Both the position numbers and the translations under genes were made by a program. From assembly GCA_033675265.1 (NCBI GenBank), contig JAUJYZ010000350.1, positions 62,001 through 126,000 of the forward strand: a stretch of DNA of 64,000 bases. Reading direction: 5' to 3'. How positions within the stretch are numbered: position 1 is the first letter of the stretch; every line of letters begins with the position of its first letter. Positions 41,473-52,179 of this stretch are shown here, piece after piece. The DNA comes from Actinostola sp. cb2023. Its lineage: Eukaryota; Cnidaria; Anthozoa; Actiniaria; Actinostolidae. The notes below the pieces were generated by a model. It made no database searches. It saw nothing but the letters and a program-made list of their open reading frames with translations, and was not told the DNA's origin.

Positions 41473-43593
41473 ACATGGTACCCATGACATCATATCTTGG
41501 GTACCATGTCTTGGGTATCATGTTGTGGGTATCATGTCGTGGGTATCATGCCGTGGGTACCATGTCGTGGGTACCATGTCGTGGGTACCATGTCGTGGGT
41601 ATCATGTCTTGGGTATCATGTCGTGGGTACCATATCGTGGGTATCAAGTCGTGGGTCATGGTCCATGTCGTGGGTTCCATGTCTTGGTTACCATGTGTTG
41701 GGTATCATGTCTTGGGTATCATGTTGTGTGTATCATGTCGTGGGTACCATGTTGTGGGTATCATGTCGTGGGTACCATGTCGTGGGTACCATTTCGTGGG
41801 TACCATTTCGTGGGTATCATGTCTTGGGTATCATGTTGTGCGTATCATGTCTTGGGTACCATATCGTGGGTACCATGTGTTGGGTATCATGTCTTGGGTA
41901 TCATGTAGTGCGTATCATGTCGTGGGTACCATGTTGTGGGTATCATGTCGTGGGTACCATATCGTGGGTATCAAGTCGTGGGTCATGGTCCATGTAGTGG
42001 GTTCCATGTCTTGGGTACCATGTCGTGGGTACCATGTCGTGGGTACCATTTCGTGGGTACCATTTCGTGGGTACCATTTCGTGGGTATCATGTCTTGGGT
42101 ATCATGTTGTGCGTATCATGTCTTGGGTACCATGTCGTGGGTACCATGTGTTGGGTATCATGTCTTGGGTATCATGTAGTGCGTATCATGTCGTGGGTAC
42201 CATGTCGTGGGTACCATGTCGTGGGTACCATTTCGTGGGTATCATGTCTTGGGTATCATGTTGTGCGTATCATGTCTTGGGTACCATGTCGTGGGTACCA
42301 TGTGTTGGGTATCATGTCTTGGGTATCATGTAGTGCGTATCATGTCATGGGTACCATGTTATGGGTATCATGTCGTGGGTACCATATCGTGGGTATCATG
42401 TCTTGGGTATCATGTTGTGCGTATCATGTCTTGGGTACCATGTCGTGGGTACCATGTGTTGGGTATCATGTCTTGGGTATCATGTAGTGCGTATCATGTC
42501 GTGGGTACCATGTCGTGGGTACCATGTCGTGGGTACCATTTCGTGGGTATCATGTCTTGGGTATCATGTTGTGGATACCATTTCGTGGGTATCATGTCTT
42601 GGGTATCATGTTGTGCGTATCATGTCTTGGGTACCATGTCGTGGATACCATTTCGTGGTATCATGTCATGTCTTGGGTATCATGTTGTGCGTATCATGTC
42701 TTGGGTACCATGTCGTGGGTACCATGTGTTGGGTATCATGTCTTGGGTATCATGTTGTGCGTATCATGTCTTGGGTACCATGTCGTGGGTACCATGTGTT
42801 GGGTATCATGTCTTGGGTATCATGTAGTGCGTATCATGTCGTGGGTACCATGTTGTGGGTATCATGTCGTGGGTACCATATCGTGGGTATCAAGTCGTGG
42901 GTCATGGTCCATGTCGTGGGTTCCATGTCGGGTACTATGTCGTGGGTACCATGTGTTGGGTATCATGTGTTGGGTATCATGTTGTGCGTATCATGTCTTG
43001 GGTACCATGTCGTGGGTACCATGTGTTGGGTATCATGTGTTGGGTATCATGTTGTGCGTATCATGTCTTGGGTACCATGTCGTGGGTACCATGTGTTGGG
43101 TATCATGTCTTGGGTATCATGTATTGCGTATCATGTCGTGGGTACCATGTTGTGGGTATCATGTCGTGGGTACCATATCGTGGGTATGAAGTAGTGGGTC
43201 ATGGTCCATGTCGTGGGTTCCATGTCTTGGGTACCATGTGTTGGGTATCATGTGTTGGGTATCATGTTGTGCGTATCATGTCTTGGGTACCATATCGTGG
43301 GTACCATGTGTTGGGTATCATGTCTTGGGTATCATGTAGTGCGTATCATGTCGTGGGTACCATGTTGTGGGTATCATGTCGTGGGTACCATATCGTGGGT
43401 ATCAAGTTGTGGGTCATGGTCCATGTCGTGGGTTCCATGTCTTGGGTACCATGTGTTGGGTATCATGTCTTGGGTACCATTTCGTGGGTATCATGTCTTG
43501 GGTATCATGTTGTGCGTATCATGTCTTGGGTACCATGTCGTGGGTACCATGTCGTGGGTATCATGTCGTGGGTACCATGTCGTGGGTACCATG
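41473..43593 (+). repeat. 14-bp satellite (gggtatcatgtcgt), forward block
   Basis: About 150 units of gggta(t/c)catgt(c/t)(g/t)t. Variants are arranged in a higher-order pattern; a distinctive run (gggtatcaagtcgtgggtcat, then ggtccatgtcgtgggttcc) recurs at about 41640, 41967, 42887, 43187 and 43397. Long open frames (WVSCRGYHVVG...) in several phases come from the repeat and should not be annotated as genes. Confidence 0.97.
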
Positions 43594-44062
43594 TTGATAC
43601 CCACCACATGATACCCACGACATGATACCCATGACATGATACCCATGACATGATACGCACAACATGATACCCAAGACATGATACCCAAGACATGATACCC
43701 ATGACATGATACCCACAATATGGACCATGACCCGTGATATGATACCCATGACATGATACCCAGGACATGATACCCATGACATGATACCCATGACATGATA
43801 CCCATGACATGATACCCATGACATGATACCCATGACATGATACCCAAGACATGATACCCATGACATGATACCCACAACATGATACCCACAACATGATACC
43901 CACGACATGGACCATGACCCGTGATATGATACCCATGACATGATACCCAGGACATGATACCCATGACATGATACCCGTGATATGATACCCATGACATGAT
44001 ACCCACCACATGATACCCACGACATGGTACCCACGACATGGACCATGACCCGTGATATGATA
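43594..44062 (-). repeat. 14-bp satellite, inverted block
   Basis: At 43594 (ccatgttgatacccaccaca) the array switches to the reverse complement (gatacccatgacat units), including the inverse of the variant run (atggaccatgacccgtga, three times). The junction is head-to-head with no unrelated spacer. Confidence 0.97.
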
Positions 44063-44066
44063 CCCA

Positions 44067-44145
44067 CGCAATAAGGAGTTTGTTTCATGTTACATAGAGT
44101 GAAATGAGAAAGATAAGAGACGCAATAAGAAGTTTGTTTCATATT
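44067..44145. repeat. 54-bp imperfect duplication at the satellite edge
   Basis: cgcaataaggagtttgtttc is repeated as cgcaataagaagtttgtttc 54 bp later. Confidence 0.8.
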
Positions 44146-44516
44146 ATAACTAGTGATATATTGTTTTTATTGTGTTTTGGACTCAGTATTTCTACCACAA
44201 ACATTTTTTTATATTTGATAGACCAATGCATTGTTAATCCACGGTACCGAGTTCAGATGCAATAATTGTTCGAGTGCAATTCATTTTCTTCAAAGAAACC
44301 TGGCATAAAATGGATAATTCCCTTAGGAAGCGTTCATAATATTTTTATAATATATAGCAGTGATTGCCGTAAACCCTAGTCTCCTTTGCAGCCGTCAGGG
44401 ATTGCAAAGAGGACTAAATACTGAAACCCGTGAAATAGTTAGTAGACTAACAGACACTGGTACACCATATTTCTATTATTTTCTTTTGTGACTATTACAC
44501 ACTAACATTTAATTTT
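44146..44516. other. Spacer between satellites
   Basis: No gene. Contains a half foldback (tagtctcctttgcagccg) near 44380. Confidence 0.5.
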
Positions 44517-46866
44517 ATAGCCCACCATTTCAATGCCACAGTTTGCGTCAACGCGAACTGTGGTTTATGCAGTGTAGCTTATAGCCCACCATTTCAATAC
44601 CACAGTTTGCGTCAACGCGAACTGTGGTTTATGCAGTGTAGCTTATAGCCCACCATTTCAATACCACAGTTTGAGTCAACGCGAACTGTGGTTTATGCAG
44701 TGTAGCTTATAGCCCACCATTTCAATACCACAGTTTGCGTCAACGCGAACTGTGGTTTATGCAGTAAAGCTTATAGCCCACCATTTCAATGCCACAGTTT
44801 GCGTCAACGCGAACTGTGGTTTATGCAGTAAAGCTTATAGCCCACCATTTCAATGCCACAGTTTGCGTCAACGCGAACTGTGGTTTATGCAGTGTAGCTT
44901 ATAGCCCACCATTTCAATACCACAGTTTGCGTCAACGCGAACTGTGGTTTATGCAGTGTAGCTTATAGCCCACCATTTCAATACCACAGTTTGCGTCAAC
45001 GCGAACTGTGGTTTTATGCAGTAAAGCTCAACGCGAACTTTGGTTTATGCAGTAAAGCTAATAGCCCACCATTTCAATACCACAGTTTGAGTCAACGCGA
45101 ACTGTGGTTTATGCAGTGTAGCTTATAGCCCACCATTTCAATACCACAGTTTGCGTCAACGCGAACTGTGGTTTATGCAGTAAAGCTTATAGCCCACCAT
45201 TTCAATACCACAGTTTGAGTCAACGCGAACTGTGGTTTATGCAGTGTAGATTATATATAGCCCACCATTTCAATGCCACAGTTTGCGTCAACGCGAACTG
45301 TGGTTTATGCAGTAAAGCTTATAGCCCACCATTTCAATGCCACAGTTTGCGTCAACGCGAACTGTGGTTTATGCAGTGTAGCTTATAGCCCACCATTTCA
45401 ATACCACAGTTTGCGTCAACGCGAACTGTGGTTTACACAGTTTGAGTCAACGCGAACTGTGGTTTATGCAGTAAAGCTCAACGCGAACTTTGGTTTATGC
45501 AGTAAAGCTAATAGCCCACCATTTCAATGCCACAGTTTGAGTCAACGCGAACTTTGGTTTATGCAGTGTAGCTTATAGCCCACCATTTCAATGCCACAGT
45601 TTGCGTCAACGCGAACTGTGGTTTATGCAGTAAAGCTTATAGCCCACCATTTCAATGCCACAGTTTGCGTCAACGCGAACTGTGGTTTATGCAGTGTAGC
45701 TTATAGCCCACCATTTCAATACCACAGTTTGCGTCAACACGAACTGTGGTTTATGCAGTGTAGCTTATAGCCCACCATTTCAATACCACAGTTTGAGTCA
45801 ACGCGAACTGTGGTTTATGCAGTAAAGCTCAACGCGAACTTTGGTTTATGCAATAAAGCTAATAGCCCACCATTTCAATGCCACAGTTTGAGTCAACGCG
45901 AACTTTGGTTTATGCAGTGTAGCTTATAGCCCACCATTTCAATGCCACAGTTTGAGTCAACGCGAACTTTGGTTTTTATGCAGTGTAGCTTATAGCCCAC
46001 CATTTCAATACCACAGTTTGAGTCAACGCGAACTGTGGTTTGTGCAGTGTAGATTATAGCCCACCATTTCAATGCCACAGTTTGCGTCAACGCGAACTGT
46101 GGTTTATGCAGTGTAGCTTATAGTCCACCATTTCAATACCACAGTTTGCGTCAACGCGAACTGTGGTTTATGCAGTGTAGCTTATAGCCCACCATTTCAA
46201 TACCACAGTTTGCGTCAACGCGAACTGTGGTTTATGCAGTGTAGCTTATAGCCCACCATTTCAATACCACAGTTTGAGTCAACGCGAACTTTGGTTTATG
46301 CAGTGTAGATTATAGCCCACCATTTCAATGCCACAGTTTGAGTCAACGCGAACTGTGGTTTATGCAGTGCCACCATTTCAATACCACAGTTTGCGTCAAC
46401 GCGAACTGTGGTTTATGCAGTGTAGCTTAGCCCACCATTTCAATACCACAGTTTGCGTCAACGCAGTAAAGCTTATAGCCCACCATTTCAATACCACAGT
46501 TTGCGTCAACGCGAACTGTGGTTTATGCAGTAAAGCTCAACGCGAACTTTGGTTTATGCAGTAAAGCTTATAGCCCACCATTTCAATACCACAGTTTGCG
46601 TCAACGCGAACTGTGGTTTATGCAGTGTAGCTTAGCCCACCATTTCAATACAGCCCACCATTTCAATACCATAGTTTGCGTCAACGCGAACTGTGGTTTA
46701 TGCAGTGTAGCTTACCACCATTTCAATACCACAGTTTGCGTCAACGCGAACTGTGGTTGATGCAGTGTAGCTTATAGCCCACCATTTCAATACCACTGCA
46801 TAAACCAAAGTTCGCGTTGACGCAAACTGTGGAAAGCTTATAGCCCACCAGTTCAATGCCACAGTT
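44517..46866 (+). repeat. ~62-bp satellite with a hairpin in each unit
   Basis: About 37 units of cttatagcccaccatttcaa - taccacagtttgcgtcaacg - cgaactgtggtttatgcagtgtag. Each unit holds a 12-bp stem (ccacagtttgcg / cgcgaactgtgg, one mismatch) around a TCAA loop. Variants: gcg/gag in the stem, gtgtag/gtaaag after it, and shortened units (for example near 45025 and 45480). A small segment is inverted at 46795-46832. Open frames are artefacts. Confidence 0.97.
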
Positions 46867-47310
46867 TGTCTGTCCGTATGTCTCTCTTGCACTTTCAGCT
46901 CTCTCCCTCGTAAGAATAATATAATTCATTCATACTGTTTACACGACCGTTCGACTTCGAGGCCGGTTTGACTGATAACATAAAGAACCTGCCGTTTTTA
47001 GCGTCAAAAACGTATGTGAAGCCTTCATACTTGTAAGCTCACCCAAGAAGACTCTTCCAAGCATCTTTGTTGGATGTCCAATAAACTCAAAATCTTACTG
47101 AAAATTGAGTTTTGTTGTGTTAATAAAACAACTCCAGATCTCTAAAAATTGCATTTTAGAGCTTGTAGATTTCAAACTTTTCTGGGGGGGGGGCATGCCC
47201 CCACACCCCCTAGTACGTCGCGGCTTTGCCGCTCACACAACACAACGGCCGCAACACAACTCCGTTTGATCCGCCCCTGTACACCACACTTTACACTGTA
47301 TAATACGATG
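46867..47310. other. Intergenic, with a G-rich repeat word
   Basis: tttctggggggggggcatgcccc near 47177 has a relative at about 50068 (tttctgggggaacatgccgc), each preceded by tagatttcaaa; a dispersed repeat end. No gene. Confidence 0.5.
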
Positions 47311-47635
47311 CTACCTGATGGAATATTGTGAAGTCCAGGTTAGGTTTTGATCAATCAGAAGTCCTAATGATTTATATTCAGTCTTTCTCTCCAGTGGCAC
47401 ATCGTCTGCCTTAATATTAAAAGTATTTGGTACTTGAGCGAGTTTAAACTGCACGACTCCTATGAGCATGTATTTGTTTTTTTTGACATTTAAAGTTAAT
47501 TTATTTGCTCTAAGCCAATACAAGTTTGGATTTGGTCCAGATCATGATTCTTTTGAGTTTGAAGCGCATCGGCGGATCTTCTGTTGATGTAGTTAATGTA
47601 GTATCATCAGCATACATCCTTGGCGTGAAATGGTA
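47311..47635 (-). pseudogene. Non-LTR reverse transcriptase fragment
   Basis: Minus strand: FTPRMYADDTTLTTSTEDP carries the RT catalytic YADD (about 47580-47635). A frame change then leads to WLRANKLTLNVKKNKYMLIG and YKSLGLLIDQNLTW, the block that follows YADD in LINE RTs. It is cut at one side by the 14-bp satellite patch. Confidence 0.85.
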
Positions 47636-47812
47636 CCCACGACATTGTACCCAAGACATGGTACCCACGACATGATACCCAGGACATGATACCCAGGACA
47701 TGGTACCCACGACATGATACCCACGGCATGATACCCACGACATGATACCCAAGACATGATACCCAAGACATGATACCCAAGACATGATACCCACGACATG
47801 ATACCCATGACA
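47630..47812 (-). repeat. Second patch of the 14-bp satellite
   Basis: Thirteen units in the ggtacccacgacat / gatacccaagacat orientation, between the RT fragment and the F-box gene, ending 81 bp before that gene's ATG. Confidence 0.95.
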
Positions 47813-47893
47813 CAAGTTGATAATATATGCATTCTCACACCTTTTCTGCAACCGGATATCTCAGCATTACTTGTAGTCAGATCGGTCATCGAA

Positions 47894-50800
47894 ATGGATG
47901 CTCTACCAGACCAGTGCCTACTGGAGATTATCCTGCTTTTGAGTCCACTAGACCTGAAAAGATTTGTTTTAGTTTCAAGGAGACTTCGTCGTTTGGTCGG
48001 ATGTTCAAAAAGTGTTTTCAAATTGGTCGATTTTTGCCACCTGGAAGAAAAGATGATAAGGATTCCAACACAAGGTGTTTGGTCAAACATACAATTCGTA
48101 AAGTATCTGAGTCTCCGATACTGTGTGAGCATCTCAAACTTCTTTCCTCTGTCCGAGATGAACAATCTCAAGATCCTGGATACGTTTTGCACTAACATAA
48201 AAGATCAACATCTTATGGCACTGCCCAAGCTGTCAGGCATAGACATCGGGTATTGTAAGCTTTTAACGGGAGATGGCATGGTCACGTTTATAAAAGAGCA
48301 GACATCACTTCGATTACTTGGTTTAGCAGACCAGAGAGACGTCATTGACAGGGTAAATATATTAACTTGTTTCATTTCATAACTTTTATTTATGTGTGTG
48401 TGCAAGTAATTATTAAGCGAGCGCGAAAAGTTTTGTTAAGATATTGAATGGGCTGGATGACAATTACAACTGCCGATGACTGATGACAAATTTTGAGAAC
48501 TTCAGATGGACATATCGAAATGCAGAAATTCACTATAGGTCTCACTAGAAGATGCTCTATATTATTGTAATAGTGAAAGATCGCCAAAAAATCAAAACGC
48601 CTTCTTTATTCTGTCGTTTGAGCTAAGCCGGTCCATTTATTACATGTACTAACTGAACGAGTTAAAAACTGAAACTGAGGCTGCAAACTGCCGATCGAGA
48701 AACTGTAACAGAATTGAAGTCCCAGATGTTTTGAAGGCTTCTTAAGTTACTTGCTTCAATCAGAAGATCATTTTAAAACAATAGAAATATTATTTAGTAA
48801 GCGATCGACAACAGGAACTCCGTTAACCCAGCTAGGGCCGCGCTAGCTTATGTGTACAGCCGGTTACAGCGACGAGCAAGTTTTCTATTGAATAGTAAAG
48901 TATTCGGTAAAGTAAATAGTAAATTATATTTAACGTCCATATTAACAGTTAATAATTACATGCTATATATATTAATTTGTCATCTCACGTCTATTATATA
49001 AAAGCGCGCGGAACAGTCGTAAATGCTTGGATATGACATAAATGTTTCAAAGCTAGGGCTGTAAATAATACATGCGCTGCAGTCATTCTCAAAAAGGTTC
49101 CTCTTGCGTTTATACAATACATCTCAGTGCTGCATTCGGTAGAAATGAAATATTTTGAGAATCACTGTATATATAATTAATTTACGAACACTCGTCCTTC
49201 GGCCGTTCGTTCGTTCGGCCCGTTCCTGAGGTTGCCTGTGGAGGAGGCTACGTAAATTATATATACAGTCATTCTCAAAATATTTCATTTCTACCGAATG
49301 CAGCAGATGTATTGTATAAACTCTTAAAAGAGTGATGGCACTTAACCCGTGAAACAAAATCTAATAGTTAGTGACTCAAAAGAAAACAACAGCAATGGAA
49401 TTAGTGTCTAGTAATATCTATTTGGCTAATGATCTGTTTCACGGGTTAGAGTGATTTCATCATTTAACCCGTGAAACAAAATCTAATAGTCAATGCCTAA
49501 TAGTCAATACCAAACAAAAGAACACAATGGAATTAGTGTCTCCTAAGGTATATTAGACTATAAATATCTATTTCACGGGTTAAATGAAACCACTCGTAAG
49601 TGTCACTCTAACCCTAACCCGTGAAACAGCTGATATAACCAAGTAGATATTACTACTAGCCACAAATGCGCGCCTTACGCGACCCTCGTACAATTCTCGT
49701 AGCTTCTCGTACGGCATCGGCAACTTGCCAAAAACCGAGAGCTTTCCTCGGTAATCCTCGGTTAATCTTCGTAGACATCGTAAAGTAAAGATTCCTTGGG
49801 TCCACTCTTTCCTAGGAAAGGAAATAATTCGATTTCCTGTGACAAGTGGGCAAGATTCATAGCGCGTTCTTACGGACTTTCGCGAAGTAAAGGATTATCG
49901 ATTCAGTCATCGAAATTCGCAAGTGATATACTTTTTTAATTTGCATTAATTGGTTTGCTGAGACAGTGTAGGAAGTAATTAGCGATACGTATAGTGTAAA
50001 TCACAAATAGCTCTTGGAAAACGTTGGAAATTCGCATCAGTTCCGATCCTCTAGATTTCAAAATTTTCTGGGGGAACATGCCGCCAAACCCCCCTAGCTT
50101 CTCACGCCTGACGGCGCTCGCTATGCATGCCATTCACTTTTGCGTACCAGCATTTAGGTAAGAATTTATAAATATCTATTCTGTGCTTGAAAAGCTAAAG
50201 AGCGAATAACAATAATTCAAAAACCTGCCAAGACAAATATTATAAAAATTAGTGCACTAAACTATGTAGCCTTTGCAATAAGTAGCCTTTCTTTTGCCTT
50301 TCTCGATTTTGCTTTCTTCAAACACTCCTTCTTTGCCACTTTTCTTTGCATGAGCAGGATAAAAGAGTACGTTATATACTTGCTTATTTTCGTGATAATA
50401 AACTTTGATATCTGTGATCCGCTATATTTTCTGCCCGTGAACCGTGCCAGAGACCCCGCCCTTCCAGTGTACGACCCTGTTTCATGGGTTAATTGCCTTC
50501 ACAGTAATTACCCAGAACCTATTAAGGCCTGTGTCTAAATAGCACCAATGAAACAATAGAAATAACTCTATTTCATACAAATTAAATTTAAGTTAAATTT
50601 GTGTTTCCTCTTAAAACTAGAGTGGTTTTCATGTACCCGTGAAACAAAGTGTACTAATTAGAGTGTAATAGTCAGATAAACACAATAGAAAACAAAAGAA
50701 TTAGAGTGAAGTAGTGCTATATACGCTAAAGTGTATTTCACGGGTTTATGAAAACCACTCTAAGAATGTTGAACATGCATGACTGACTGGGCCGCTTATT

Positions 50801-51586
50801 GTTTGCAGGTACTAGGAATAATTAACAGCATGCAGCTCAGCTACATTGATCTTAGTGGGTGTACTGTTGATTCGGAACTTGGTATTGTTCCATTCTTTGG
50901 CAAAACCCCACAACTTGTGGAACTTTCACTCCAAGGGATGCCCAGTTGGATTTCAAATGAAGTCATAAAGGCCAACAGCTCTTGTTTAACAATGTTGAGG
51001 TAGGTGTTGTGACTATAATATGGAAGGGGAAAAAAAGAACACTGCAGCCCAGCTGTGTATCATGATTTATTACTAGAATTATTCTAGTGTACCCAATAAA
51101 ATGTTATTATTAATTTAATGAAATGCACTTCATCTGAACTGATCGAATTGTTTTGTATTTATCATTGTCATGGCAACACTAACTACTCCAAAGTGCATAC
51201 CATCATGGTAAACTTCAATACACGTACTGTCACTAGCTGGTATAAATCTTAGATCACACTGTCCTTTAAACAATTTAAGGATTTTGAACCGTTCTTGTTT
51301 CAGAGTGCTGGAGATCGGTGCTGAAATGAGCTGCATGGCACAAGAAATAGATGAATTTTTTGACCAACTTCCATTCTTGACGAATTTGAGGAGTCTTGGG
51401 CTGGTAAATTGCAAAGTCTCCAATGAAAAAAAGAGGCTTCGTAACATCAACAATCCATTGAAGATAACATTGTGGCAATGTCATCAATGCTTGATTGACA
51501 TTGTCACAAAGTGTAGCAACATAACCTGTAAAGTTAGTCCATTCTCCCCATTATCCACAACAACATATTTTGATATGCTGTCATAA
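47894..51586 (+). CDS. F-box / leucine-rich-repeat protein (FBXL-like)
   Basis: Substrate receptor-type protein for SCF ubiquitin ligases. Exons 47894-48352, 50809-50999 and 51304-51586; phases agree (0, then 2) and borders are GT-AG. About 310 residues. The N-terminus is an F-box, MDALPDQCLLEIILLLSPLD then LKRFVLVSRRLRRLV. After it come leucine-rich repeats such as VKYLSLRYC, LKILDTFCTNIKD, LSGIDIGYCKLL, LSYIDLSGC, LVELSLQGMPSW and LRSLGLVNC. I chose the ATG at 47894 because the F-box follows at once. The last ~40 codons before TAA (51584) lose the repeat pattern, so an unseen intron is possible there. Intron 1 (2.5 kb) holds several MITEs, one ending 46 bp before the exon 2 acceptor. Which FBXL subfamily is not clear. 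Confidence 0.75.
49108..49323. mobile_element. MITE with ~70-bp arms
   Basis: tttatacaatacatctcagt...aatattttgagaat is repeated inverted at 49255-49323. Located in intron 1 of the F-box gene. Confidence 0.8.
49335..49590. mobile_element. Two degenerate copies of the cacgggtt/aacccgtgaaac MITE
   Basis: aacccgtgaaacaaaatcta...ctgtttcacgggtt, then a second aacccgtgaaacaaaatcta...tatttcacgggttaaatgaa, arranged back to back. Another half is at about 49613. Confidence 0.75.
50618..50762. mobile_element. Complete TAGAGTGGTTTTCAT MITE
   Basis: 145 bp with inverted ends tagagtggttttcatgtacc / inverse. It shows the intact form of the MITE split by the 4.4 kb transposon at 34602-39049. Confidence 0.85.
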
Positions 51587-51716
51587 AAGTAAAAGCTAAG
51601 TGTGGAGAGGGGTTTCACCTGAGTGACAGGGATATTGTGCAAGCTAGCCTCTTTTGAGAGGATTTTAATTTTACTTATAACTTGTACTACTGTAATTAAG
51701 TTTATTTTTAATTTAG

Positions 51717-51850
51717 AGTGCAAACAATATAGAGTGCTAGAGTGGTTTTCATAAACCCGTGAAACAAAAACTATTAGTTAGTGTGTAATAGTCAAATGAC
51801 AACAAAATAAAACAATGGAATTAGTGTCTACTACTGTGTATGGATATATT
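51717..51850. mobile_element. Partial MITEs downstream of the F-box gene
   Basis: agagtgcaaacaat (family of 60228) runs directly into tagagtggttttcataaacc...gaattagtgtctac (family of 50618). Right ends are missing. Confidence 0.6.
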
Positions 51851-52179
51851 GTGTGCACTCTACTATATCAGTGTTCATTAGCACTTGGTTAAATGCCTAA
51901 AAATGCTATCCATGTCTGGAATGGTTTTGAAAAACAAAACATTGAACAATTTACCAAAATCCAAGTGATTAATGAAAAATTAGGCCGGTTTACATGACAA
52001 GTGATTTGGGCAGTACGGCACTGTCTCTTAAATTTGGGCATGTGGGCCCCGCTACTGTCCATTTAATTATACGACACATTCAATTTCTCTACATGCAGTA
52101 CTTGTGAAGAAATTTAATGAAGGCTGAATGAATAGTTTCAAAATTAATTATTATTATTTGGCCTAATTAAAAATTATAA
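51851..52179. other. Gene-free stretch
   Basis: AT-rich; nothing I can name. Confidence 0.45.

Noticed and set aside
41373..44142. Many long overlapping open frames with WVSCRGYHVVG repeats on both strands
   Set aside because: A 14-bp unit without stops in most phases gives such frames automatically. No start context, splice sites or unique domain.
44517..46892. Array of ~60-bp repeats resembling a CRISPR
   Set aside because: No unique spacers, units drift rather than stay constant, no cas genes, and the DNA is eukaryotic. It is a satellite.
47827..48195. Alternative-frame ORF over the F-box exon
   Set aside because: Shadow of the F-box/LRR frame, no domain.
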